A stretch of DNA of 12,741 nt, taken from NCBI GenBank assembly GCA_023417745.1, contig JAEZEM010000197.1, positions 1-12,741 on the forward strand. Direction: 5' to 3'. A model generated the notes under the pieces. That model was not told the DNA's origin, searched no databases, and was given only the letters and a program-made list of their open reading frames with translations. This DNA comes from Pseudomonadota bacterium. Lineage in GTDB: Bacteria; Desulfobacterota; Desulfovibrionia; Desulfovibrionales; Desulfovibrionaceae. This document shows, piece after piece, positions 4,673 through 11,330 of this stretch (positions within the stretch are counted from its first letter, which is position 1; every line of letters starts with the position of its first letter). A program made the translations under genes and the position numbers.

Positions 4673-6769
4673 TTATTTCGCGCTGGCCTGGGCAAGCGCA
4701 TCGTCCCAGGCAATCCCTTCGTAAAAGTAGTAGTCATGCAGGTCCGCATACCGGGCTGACTGGACGTATTCGGCCATCCATGGATGATCCGCCGACGTCC
4801 AGCGGTCCCGGTTGCGCATCAGCCACATGTAACGTTCATTGGCGCTGCCGAAAGCCGGACGCCGGGCCGGGGCCTGGGGCGCGACTTCAAGGGGGCGTTC
4901 CGTGGGAAGGTCAATCACGATGGGTTCAGGCTGGGGGCGGGTGATGACGTCGGTCATCATCGTGTACGTGGGCGGTGATTCGGGCAGCTGCACAGTAGCC
5001 CCCGGCGCGACGCGGTTGATCTTCTCGACCAAGCGGGCGATTTTGCCGGTGTCGCGGCGTTCCCGGGCGGCTTCGATCTGTGCGATGGGCTGGTAATCTA
5101 TCGCATTGCCATCCAGCTTGGCCGTGCAAATCTTCTCGCCGTCGGTTGTCCAGCAATACACCTGCGACGCATCCCAAATGTCATACCGCACCTCCACGTA
5201 GTCACCGTGGAAGTCTGCCAGCTCCTTGGCGAAATACTGGCCGTTGTAGAGGCGCACCCACCCGTTCGCCACCTTTCGCGGCATCCCGGGCATGAAAAGC
5301 TCATCCTTGTAGACGTCCGGCACGGGCAACGGCATGAATCCACGCGCCTTGAAGCTGTGCCAGTGTTCGTCCGGGGTCATGTGGCGGCGCTTGCCGGTCG
5401 TCGCGTCTTCGACGAAAGGCAAGGCCCGGTGCGGCGTGGCGTTGTAGCGATCCACGCGTTTAAGGAGCGTGTCCTTGAACACCTCGAACCGGGGAAGAAA
5501 CTTGGATTTTCCATGAGCCTTGACGTCCGCCCGGGTGATCTTGAACACCTTGTGCGCGGCGTCCTGGTCCATGTCGGCATGGCTGCACGAAGAAAATTGC
5601 TTGGAGGCGGACACGCAAACGGTCTGCACCGCCCGCTCCATCAGGCCTTTGCCCTGCGGACGCCCGGGGATGGCGTTAATCATTTCGATGTCCAGACGGG
5701 CCATCATGCCAAGGCCTTCGCCGGTCATCATTTTGTTTTTGTATCCCGAGCCGTTGTCCACGTAGAAATAACAGGGAATGCCGCCGAACAGGCAGGCCAT
5801 ACGCAAGGCGTCGAGGATCACGAAGCCGCTTTCGGCTTCGCCGATGGAGATGCCCACGCACCGGCGAGAAGCCACGTCGATCACAAGCGTGACCTCGGGC
5901 TTGAAGGGCTGTCCATGGATGGGGTGCTGTATCTCGGCGTCAAAGGTGGTGCCGTCGGCCGTGTAGATGTCCCCCGGCCAAAGCTCGTCGGTTTTGCGGT
6001 GTTTGTGGGGTCGCAGCTTGAGCAGGGCGTTGCCTGTGCGGCGTCCGGCCTCGCGGCTCGGCATGGCCATCTTGGCCAAGAAACGGCGCACGGCGAAAAT
6101 TGAGGGGATATCCCCTTTGTATGAGCCCTTGAACTCTTCGTAGGCGTCGGTGACGGCGGGCTTTTGTGGCCGCTGCCAGATGGTTAAGAAGGCCGAAGCC
6201 CAGGCCGGCACGGCCATGTCCTTGCCCTGGTGCTTGGGGGCAAGCGCTGCTTCGCCGCCCTCGGCGAACATCCGGCACCAGTCGTACAGCCGTCGGCGAG
6301 AAAGGCCCCGCCCGGCGGTCATGCGGTCGTTGGCCACGGCCACCAGCTCGGCCAGGTGAGCGGCCAGGGCACCGCCCTTGGCCGCTTTGACCAGGTTGCG
6401 GATGGTCGCTTCCTTGCCAATGAGCGGCACGGCGCGCTCGATCTCCCTCACAAAGGCCAGCCGGGCCAGGGCGGCGTCCTGCTGCCGCTTTGTCAGCTTG
6501 GCAAGAGGGGCCGGGCCTTTCGTCGCGGTCACGGCGCTGGAGGGGATAGCGGGAGGAGTGCCCGGACCGGGATCGCCGGCCAGCATGGCAGCGGCAAAAG
6601 CCTGTCGCACATCCTCGGGCAGGGAACGTACAGGATAGAGACGGCGCTTGCCGCCCCGGCAAGCCACCTCCTCAAAGGGCCAAGACTCTTTAGAGGCCCT
6701 AATTTGCGCCGCGCGCTCTGATATACCAAGCGCCTGCGCGATTTCTTTTGCCGTGACGATGTCTTGCAT
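4673..6769 (-). CDS. MuA-like DDE transposase
   Basis: A 698-residue protein with MuA architecture (MuA is 663). Residues 1-62 form the N-terminal winged helix (TAKEIAQALGISERAAQIR...WPFEE, then KRRLYPV). Residues about 95-260 hold the end-binding helical domains, including GLSRRRLYDWCRMF. The RNase H-like catalytic core spans about 260-400. The DDE triad is readable as D272 (YTADGTTF), D338 (FYVDNGSGYKN) and E378 (GKGLMERAVQ); MuA's is D269, D336, E392. A beta-barrel (about 500-560) and a C-terminal region follow, where MuA contacts MuB and ClpX. It cuts and joins the phage ends during integration and replicative transposition. The start codon has no good Shine-Dalgarno sequence and lies 18 nt after hammerhead copy 2. 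Confidence 0.96.
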   Translation of the reverse strand: MQDIVTAKEIAQALGISERAAQIRASKESWPFEEVACRGGKRRLYPVRSLPEDVRQAFAAAMLAGDPGPGTPPAIPSSAVTATKGPAPLAKLTKRQQDAALARLAFVREIERAVPLIGKEATIRNLVKAAKGGALAAHLAELVAVANDRMTAGRGLSRRRLYDWCRMFAEGGEAALAPKHQGKDMAVPAWASAFLTIWQRPQKPAVTDAYEEFKGSYKGDIPSIFAVRRFLAKMAMPSREAGRRTGNALLKLRPHKHRKTDELWPGDIYTADGTTFDAEIQHPIHGQPFKPEVTLVIDVASRRCVGISIGEAESGFVILDALRMACLFGGIPCYFYVDNGSGYKNKMMTGEGLGMMARLDIEMINAIPGRPQGKGLMERAVQTVCVSASKQFSSCSHADMDQDAAHKVFKITRADVKAHGKSKFLPRFEVFKDTLLKRVDRYNATPHRALPFVEDATTGKRRHMTPDEHWHSFKARGFMPLPVPDVYKDELFMPGMPRKVANGWVRLYNGQYFAKELADFHGDYVEVRYDIWDASQVYCWTTDGEKICTAKLDGNAIDYQPIAQIEAARERRDTGKIARLVEKINRVAPGATVQLPESPPTYTMMTDVITRPQPEPIVIDLPTERPLEVAPQAPARRPAFGSANERYMWLMRNRDRWTSADHPWMAEYVQSARYADLHDYYFYEGIAWDDALAQASAK

Positions 6770-6787
6770 TGCCGCTACTGCTCTTTA

Positions 6788-6849
6788 TTGGCTGCTCATC
6801 AGGCCCGGGCCGCCACGCCCGGACGACCGCCCACGCGGGGCGGTTTCGC
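6788..6849 (-). ncRNA. Type II hammerhead self-cleaving ribozyme, copy 2
   Basis: This copy has the same 62 bases as copy 1, so the same complete fold. GAAA lies at 6847-6844, stem III at 6844-6826, and predicted cleavage is after C6825. Stem I is at 6824-6803 with loop GUGGCG, CUGAUGA at 6802-6796, the stem II GC pairs at its ends, and the pseudoknot strand AGCCAA at 6793-6788. Flanking bases extend stem II by one A-U pair here. The unit starts 7 nt after the TAA stop of the ner-like gene and ends 18 nt before the transposase ATG. Cleavage would separate the regulator part of the early mRNA from the transposase part and leave a 55-nt leader with a 5'-hydroxyl on the transposase message. Confidence 0.9.
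6788..6849. repeat. 62-bp perfect direct repeat, copy B
   Basis: The second copy of the unit at 1755-1816, with 62 of 62 bases identical and in direct orientation. Recombination between the copies would delete the transposase, ATPase and five further genes while leaving one ribozyme. Perfect identity at this length points to a recent duplication or continuing gene conversion. Confidence 0.98.
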
Positions 6850-6856
6850 ATCACTT

Positions 6857-7069
6857 TTAGTCAAATCCCTTCATGTCTTCCGGCAAAGCCAACAACCGCC
6901 CCGGACACCCCACCGCAATCAGCGCCGCAAGCGCCCTCCGGCTATTGCGCTTGCCGTGGATGGTGGCCGAAACGATGGGCCGGGAGATTCCGGCCCGACG
7001 GGCCACGTCGGTCACGGACACGCCCCGCTCCTCCATCCAACCCCGGATTTTCCTACCGTTACGCTTCAT
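6857..7069 (-). CDS. Ner-like helix-turn-helix regulator
   Basis: A 70-residue protein, close to the usual length of Mu Ner, which turns down early and repressor transcription. The HTH is clear: WMEERGVSVTDVARRAGISRPIVSATIHGKRNSRRAL (about 11-46), with the recognition helix at SRPIVSATIHG. The ATG overlaps the upstream gene's stop (ATGA), so the pair is coupled. The Shine-Dalgarno is weak. Its place immediately before the transposase gene is that of ner in Mu. By position it could equally be a Cro-like antirepressor. It is the last gene before ribozyme copy 2. Confidence 0.82.
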   Translation of the reverse strand: MKRNGRKIRGWMEERGVSVTDVARRAGISRPIVSATIHGKRNSRRALAALIAVGCPGRLLALPEDMKGFD

Positions 7070-7449
7070 AGTTCCGTCTCGATTTTGCGTTTGCGCGCCT
7101 TCAGGCGCTTGATTTCCTGTTCTGTCCGCGCCCATTCCAGGAGCCGGGCGTCCTCGCCGTCGATGACTCGCCAGCCCTGGCCGTGCGACCTGGCCAGCAG
7201 GTCCAGGGGTTCCGGCGCTCCGAACACGTGGCAAAAGACGTTCAAGGCCCTGGTGCTCGGCACGTTCTTAGATTCGTTGGGGTTAAGCCACTTCTCCAGG
7301 GTCGCCAGGGTCAAAGTCTCGGCATTTCCGCCGCAAAGGCGCACCCCGCAACGCCGCGCCGCCTGGTTGAGCCTGTCCACGGCCTCGGCCCGGGAAAGCC
7401 CGGAGCTTTCCACGATCCGGCTCATGGACGTCGCAATATCCGCGTCCAT
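7066..7449 (-). CDS. First early-operon protein, putative DNA-binding, unknown family
   Basis: A 127-residue protein beginning MDADIATSMSRIVESSGLSRAEAVDRLNQAARRCG. The N-terminal 40 residues look helical, and the middle (NAETLTLATLEKWLNPNESKNVPSTRALNVFCHVFGAPEPLDLLA, about 42-86) resembles an HTH followed by a phage-repressor-like helical bundle. The C-terminus is a charged helix ending in a basic run (RLKARKRKIETEL). The frame stays open to a GTG at 7560, but the extra 37 residues are unlike protein and have no ribosome site. I prefer the ATG at 7449, although its own ribosome site is also poor. It opens the leftward early operon and overlaps the ner-like gene by 4 bp. A regulatory role is inference. 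Confidence 0.72.
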   Translation of the reverse strand: MDADIATSMSRIVESSGLSRAEAVDRLNQAARRCGVRLCGGNAETLTLATLEKWLNPNESKNVPSTRALNVFCHVFGAPEPLDLLARSHGQGWRVIDGEDARLLEWARTEQEIKRLKARKRKIETEL

Positions 7450-7605
7450 GTTGAGGCTGGGCAGGTCCAGCAGGCTTAGGCGTCGGGCACTAGGCTTCAA
7501 ACTCGTAACCCTCGATCCGAAATTTCCAGGGCGTCGGACATTGTGTAACCTCGCCACCACTGGTAGCTACGTATGTGGCGGAACAACCGTAGCCATTCGT
7601 TTTTT

Positions 7606-7633
7606 ATTTAACGCCTGAAGTTGACAATCGCAA
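7606..7633 (-). promoter_or_regulatory. Candidate early promoter (leftward)
   Basis: On the - strand, TTGCGA (7633-7628) and TTAAAT (7611-7606) are separated by 16 bp. Each matches the sigma70 consensus at four of six positions. The place fits the early promoter that drives the 127-residue protein, the ner-like gene and the transposase. The match is weak and rests on position as much as sequence. Confidence 0.35.
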
Positions 7634-7728
7634 GCTGAAATTTAAGTTCGGGCTTTATTTTTTAAGCCTTAGAATATTTCAAGCAATTTTCAGCTGTTAG
7701 CTTTTGATTTAACTTCGGGCTTTGTTTT
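7621..7728. promoter_or_regulatory. Operator region between repressor and early operon
   Basis: This AT-rich stretch holds two copies of a 21-bp direct repeat (7641-7661 and 7708-7728) with two mismatches, sharing the core TTCGGGCTTT, 67 bp apart. It also holds an 8-bp inverted repeat, AGCTGAAA (7633-7640) and TTTCAGCT (7688-7695). The second 21-bp copy ends 2 nt before the repressor's ribosome site, a place suited to autorepression. These are likely binding sites for the repressor and/or the Ner-like protein; which protein binds which site cannot be told from sequence. Confidence 0.65.
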
Positions 7729-7738
7729 CGGAGATACC

Positions 7739-8524
7739 GTGGAAAGTGCGAAGCCCTTTGATACGATCTTCCTCCGGCTCCTCGCCGCGACGGAATCCAA
7801 AAGCGAATCCGACCTCGCAAGATGTATTGGTATTACTCCACAATCTGTCAGCGGGGCACGCAAACGAGGAAAGGTGCCACCAGACTGGATTCAGTCTGTA
7901 GCTGAAAAGACTGGGATTTCAAGCGATTGGCTGTTTTTTGGGCGTGGCCCAATGCGTTGGGGCGGCGAAAACGAAACCGGGCCTCAACTTGAAATGAAAC
8001 TCGCTCAAGCCGGCGGCTTAAAGGCTGGCGACTGTATTGCGCATCCGGCCCCCAGTCACGAAGACGACCTGCAATGGATGGCCCCCGAGGCCGCGCCGAG
8101 CATGGGCTATGCCCTGGTCCCGAAGGTCAAGGCGCGCCTATGCGCGGGAACGGGAAGCTTGGAGACGGAAGGGGAAGTGATCGGCTATTATGCGTTCAAG
8201 CTGGACTTTCTCCAGAGGAAAGGACGTCCGAAGAAAATGGTTCTCATGGATGTAGCCGGAGACAGTATGGAGCCGGACGTATGGAACGGCGACACTGTTT
8301 TAATAGATGAAAGCCAGCGAGATATAATAGCCGGAGCAATGTTTGCGGTGGGAATCGAGAGCGAGGTGTTTGTGAAGTATTTGCTTCGCGTTCCTGGGAA
8401 GCTCGTTTTGAAGAGCAAGAACCCGGAATACGATTCAATCGAAGTCGATATGAACGGCGACCTGGGCGGCGCGGTGCGAATCATCGGCCGTGTGGTATGG
8501 AGCTGCCGCGAGTACGTGCGCTAG
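7739..8524 (+). CDS. Phage repressor, CI-type HTH plus S24 autocleavage domain
   Basis: A 261-residue protein that maintains lysogeny. The N-terminal domain (about 8-70, SDLARCIGITPQSVSGARKRGKVPPDWIQSVAEKTGISSDWLFFG) is a CI-repressor HTH. After a linker comes an S24/LexA-like domain (about 128-255). The serine nucleophile S176 lies in DVAGDSMEPD and the lysine base K213 in EVFVKYLL. A candidate Ala-Gly cleavage bond is A136-G137 in LCAGTG. An intact dyad implies RecA-stimulated self-cleavage and so DNA-damage induction, unlike Mu's own repressor, which lacks this domain. The start is GTG at 7739, with GGAG 5 nt upstream. It is the only + strand gene in the window and diverges from the early operon across the operator region. 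Confidence 0.93.
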   Translation: MESAKPFDTIFLRLLAATESKSESDLARCIGITPQSVSGARKRGKVPPDWIQSVAEKTGISSDWLFFGRGPMRWGGENETGPQLEMKLAQAGGLKAGDCIAHPAPSHEDDLQWMAPEAAPSMGYALVPKVKARLCAGTGSLETEGEVIGYYAFKLDFLQRKGRPKKMVLMDVAGDSMEPDVWNGDTVLIDESQRDIIAGAMFAVGIESEVFVKYLLRVPGKLVLKSKNPEYDSIEVDMNGDLGGAVRIIGRVVWSCREYVR

Positions 8525-8546
8525 CCCATCAAAAGCCATTCATTCC

Positions 8547-8681
8547 CGTGCCAAAAGCCGCGCATTTTTCTACCATTTTCAATCAATCCGTGCCAAATCC
8601 TCTTCGTGCCCGTCGTCGCCCGCAAACCCAGGCGCGGCGGGCCTTTTCGGTCTGGCTTCTCCCTCTCTAATCAGTGCCAAA
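8547..8681. promoter_or_regulatory. Probable transposase end-binding sites (L1-L3 type)
   Basis: The motif (C/A)GTGCCAAA occurs three times in the same orientation: 8547-8555, 8589-8597 and 8673-8681. Each is preceded by AAT- or ATTC-like bases (AATC directly before the second and third). Spacing is 42 and 84 bp, with the lone outer site nearest the host gene. The Mu left end has the same plan: outer L1, a long gap, then L2 and L3 close together. This places the prophage terminus just right of 8681. Confidence 0.6.
8618..8647 (+). terminator. Probable intrinsic terminator of the repressor gene
   Basis: GCCCGC (8618-8623) pairs with GCGGGC (8637-8642) across a 13-nt loop and is followed by CTTTT. 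It lies 94 bp after the repressor stop on the same strand. The short U-tract and long loop make it a moderate terminator. It falls in the long gap between the two outer GTGCCAAA sites. Confidence 0.5.
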
Positions 8682-8765
8682 GTGATCGCCTCCCCGGTAG
8701 ATGGTCCCCATCTCGATGGTTGCCTGGCAGTCCATGTCGCAATGCTCCCAACGGTACGCAGGCCG

Positions 8766-10436
8766 CTAATGGGGAATGATCAGATGGAATTCGACGCCGG
8801 GAGCACGAGACTTGCTGTCCGAACGGGTTGGCGTGCGGCAGAAAATGAAGCCCTGGTGCGCTTCCACGACAAGCTTGCTAAAGGCCAGGCCAAGTCCGAT
8901 CCCCCGCCGGCCCAGGCCCTCTTCGGTCTGGATCGTGAAGAATTTTTCGAAAATGGTTTCCTGGTAAGCCTCGGGGACGCCAAACCCGGTATCGGAAATG
9001 ATGATCCAGAGATAACTCCGGGCGGCCGCCACCTTCTGCCGGTACGCTCCGGGCAAGCAGGGGCTGAGCCTGAGGGTGTCGGCGCTGATGACCGTGGTCG
9101 AGATGTCAATGCTGCCGCCTATCACGTTATAATTGATGGCATTGGCCAGGATGTTGCTGACGGTCCTTTTTATTCGGAACAGATCGCAATACAATTTAAG
9201 GTGCTGTCCTCGTTGTGGGAAGGCAATAGTCAATTCCTTTTCTTCGGCCAGGAGAGAATATTCTTCTATGCATTGGTTTATGACCTTGTGGATATCGTAG
9301 TAATTGGCATGCAGTTCGAACCGGCCGCTTTCATCGCGGAAGATGTCGAGGAAGGCGTTAACCATGTTGCTCAACTGGTCATTGGTATTGATGGCCAGCT
9401 TGAGGATTTTCTCCTGATTGCTGCTGACCGGCCCGAGGCGGCCGTTGCACAGCAGTTCCAGAGCCCGGTCGATGGCCAGGATGGGATTGCGCATGTCGTG
9501 GGTGAGCATGCCGACCAGGTCTTCCTTCATCCTGGCAATGCGTTTTTCCTCGGTGATGTCGCGCAGGATGGCGACGTAACTGACGGCCTTGCCGGACTCG
9601 TCGTTGACGCGCGAGAGGGATATCTGGGCGGGAAAAGGCTTCTTGTGTTGCGTCAGGCCCGTCAATTCAAAGCGGAAGTTGTCCTGAATGCCCTGGTCGA
9701 GGTTCTGTTTGTAGGCGTTGAGGATCTTGTAGTCCTGGATGAAATTGAGCAGGGATTGGCCCCTAAACGAGCCTGACGGGCAGCCGAACACGTCCGCGCA
9801 GCGGTCGTTGTGGACGGCAATAGAGAAATCCGTGTCCACGGAGATGATGCAATCCGAGACGCTGTTGATGAGTTTGTTCAAATATTCCTTGGATTGCAGG
9901 GTCAGCAGGATCTGCTGCAAGGCCATGTCGCTGATGGTCTGCGTGATGACCGACATGAGGTTGACGATCTTGCGAAGCCGCGAGCGTTTCACTCGGGGTA
10001 TTTTTTTGAGCGCCAGCAGGTAGCCGTCCATGTCTGTGACGCCGATGCTTTTGGCGCGCAGCACGGCTTCTTCCATGGGGATGGCTTCCTCAAGAACCTG
10101 ACCGCCGTTGAGGTTGCCGATGTGCTGCCCGGCCACGATGATCGGGGTCGCGCAGTCGACCAGGCCTGCATTGAGGCAATCGTAGACGTAGGGCTCCTTG
10201 TCGTTGAGCGCTATCTTGCCGCCATAGGCGTCGCTGGCATAGCATTTCAGCCGTCCTTCCGTGGTCGCCCGGCAGTAATCCTTGCAAAACGTGCAGAAAT
10301 TGGATTCGCTGGAAATAGGCCGGCCTTCGGTGTCCGCGATGACAGAGCCGATGCCGCAGGCTTCGTTGACGGCTTGCAGGATCTCATCGAGTTTTTCTTT
10401 GGATATCAGGTCCAGAAGTTGGATGGACTGCTTCAT
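8766..10436 (-). CDS. Cytoplasmic PocR-PAS sensor histidine kinase
   Basis: A 556-residue kinase with no membrane segment. Residues about 5-170 are a PocR ligand-binding domain, with the cysteine pattern C48-x2-C51-x3-C55...C65...C87...C95 and the GLVDCATPIIVAGQHIGNLNGGQVL core. A PAS domain follows (about 185-297), then the dimerisation/phospho-acceptor helix with H313 (MLTHDMRNPI). The ATPase domain has an N box (SNILANAINYN, about 427-437), D482-x-G-x-G486 and GRRGIGLGLA (about 509-518). PocR-type domains sense small molecules such as propanediol and are common in front of glycyl radical enzyme loci. RBS AGGAG is 10 nt upstream. It follows the response regulator gene by 94 bp. It is probably the sensor that controls the neighbouring enzyme; the ligand is not known. 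The gene is intact next to the prophage end. Confidence 0.93.
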   Translation of the reverse strand: MKQSIQLLDLISKEKLDEILQAVNEACGIGSVIADTEGRPISSESNFCTFCKDYCRATTEGRLKCYASDAYGGKIALNDKEPYVYDCLNAGLVDCATPIIVAGQHIGNLNGGQVLEEAIPMEEAVLRAKSIGVTDMDGYLLALKKIPRVKRSRLRKIVNLMSVITQTISDMALQQILLTLQSKEYLNKLINSVSDCIISVDTDFSIAVHNDRCADVFGCPSGSFRGQSLLNFIQDYKILNAYKQNLDQGIQDNFRFELTGLTQHKKPFPAQISLSRVNDESGKAVSYVAILRDITEEKRIARMKEDLVGMLTHDMRNPILAIDRALELLCNGRLGPVSSNQEKILKLAINTNDQLSNMVNAFLDIFRDESGRFELHANYYDIHKVINQCIEEYSLLAEEKELTIAFPQRGQHLKLYCDLFRIKRTVSNILANAINYNVIGGSIDISTTVISADTLRLSPCLPGAYRQKVAAARSYLWIIISDTGFGVPEAYQETIFEKFFTIQTEEGLGRRGIGLGLAFSKLVVEAHQGFIFCRTPTRSDSKSRAPGVEFHLIIPH

Positions 10437-10530
10437 GGCGTCGTGTCTCCTGGGCCTGACGCGTTTCGTGCCAGTAGGGGCAGGGGATTGAGGGCACGGA
10501 GCGGTTCGAGGCCAAGAGCCTGGCGGGCCG

Positions 10531-11190
10531 TCAATCGATCAGCTTGGCTTCCCGGGCTGCGATGACGGCTTCGAACCGGTTGGTGACGTGGAGTTTCCTG
10601 AAAATATGCTTGATGTGCGACTTGACCGTCTCGATGCTCAAGAAAAGCAGCGTCGAGATATCCTTGTTGTTTTTTCCCGACGCCATGGACCGCAGAATTT
10701 GCATCTCGCGATGGGTGAGCGCTTCGACGGGGAGGTCCGGTTGGACATCCTCGGGGGTCAGGTCAACGGAGAGATTGACCAGATAGGGGGAAACGATGGG
10801 CTGGCCGGCATGGAAGGCCTCAATGAGGCGCGCCAGTTTGTCGATGCCGATGGTCTTGAGCACATAGCCGTCGGCTCCGGCCTGCATGGCGTTTTTGATG
10901 TAATTGGTGTCATTGTAGGTGGAAAGGGCCAGGATTTTCATGCCCGGCATGGCCTTGCGCAAGACGCGGATGGCCGGGATGCCCGACAGGCCTGGCATGT
11001 CGATGTCGATGAGGGAAACGTCGGGGATGGTCTTTTGGATTTTTTCGATGGTGTCGAAACCATTGTCCGATTCGCCGACAACCGTGATGGTGTCTATGCT
11101 CTCGAAGGCCAGGCGCAGGCCGATGCGCAGCAAGGGGTGATCATCGGCGATAAAAAGCTTGATCGGAGGGTTGCCAGACGTCGGTCCCAT
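10531..11190 (-). CDS. NarL/LuxR-family response regulator
   Basis: A 219-residue protein with a receiver domain (about 9-125) and a LuxR-type HTH (about 147-213). Receiver residues are all present: the acidic pair D16-D17, phospho-acceptor D62 (SLIDIDMPG), T91 (ALSTYND) and K112 (YVLKTIG). The HTH reads LTHREMQILRSMASGKNNKDISTLLFLSIETVKSHIKHIFRKL, the expected GerE/LuxR pattern. The ATG at 11190 has GGGAGG 6 nt upstream. An in-frame TTG six codons earlier would place the ribosome site inside the gene and is rejected. It lies between the activating enzyme and kinase genes on the same strand, so it is almost surely the kinase's partner and likely the activator of the glycyl radical enzyme operon. 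Confidence 0.95.
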   Translation of the reverse strand: MGPTSGNPPIKLFIADDHPLLRIGLRLAFESIDTITVVGESDNGFDTIEKIQKTIPDVSLIDIDMPGLSGIPAIRVLRKAMPGMKILALSTYNDTNYIKNAMQAGADGYVLKTIGIDKLARLIEAFHAGQPIVSPYLVNLSVDLTPEDVQPDLPVEALTHREMQILRSMASGKNNKDISTLLFLSIETVKSHIKHIFRKLHVTNRFEAVIAAREAKLID

Positions 11191-11286
11191 AAGCTTCCTC
11201 CCTGCCAACGCGTCTTGCCGAGGCGGCTTTCAAAGCATGCGATATCCTGCCCTGGCTGGCAAGGGCCTGCCTCCTTTGCTGTGTGT

Positions 11287-11313
11287 CGCCGGGCCAAGCA
11301 TGGAGGCCCGGCG
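11287..11313. terminator. Strong hairpin after the activating-enzyme gene
   Basis: CGCCGGGCC (11287-11295) pairs perfectly with GGCCCGGCG (11305-11313) across a 9-nt loop. It begins 18 bp beyond the stop of the activating-enzyme gene. No T-run follows on the - strand, so it is a weak intrinsic terminator or an mRNA-stabilising 3' hairpin. The rest of the 140-bp gap to the response regulator shows no clear promoter. Confidence 0.5.
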
Positions 11314-11330
11314 CAGAGGGATTTTCGCCG

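Larger units (their letters stand above)
1..8690 (-). mobile_element. Mu-like transposable prophage, early region and repressor end (partial)
   Basis: The gene order repressor, Ner-like, MuA-like transposase, MuB-like ATPase, DUF3164, gp16 and Mor is the early region of Mu-type phages. The early operon runs on the - strand and the repressor on the + strand. The repressor-side terminus lies on the right: three GTGCCAAA sites at 8547-8681 look like MuA end-binding sites, and the host kinase gene ends at 8766. The exact terminus is not resolved, and 8690 is an estimate within about 30 bp. The other end, with the lysis, head and tail genes, lies beyond the left edge. No Gam-type nuclease inhibitor is recognisable among the early genes. 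Confidence 0.93.

Noticed and set aside
7621..7626. A perfect TTGACA on the + strand as the repressor's -35 box
   Set aside because: No -10-like sequence lies 15 to 19 bp downstream. The repressor promoter cannot be placed with confidence.
8490..9776. A 428-codon open frame on the + strand opposite the histidine kinase
   Set aside because: It is antisense to a clear kinase with all its motifs, and it translates to low-complexity shadow protein, common in GC-rich DNA.
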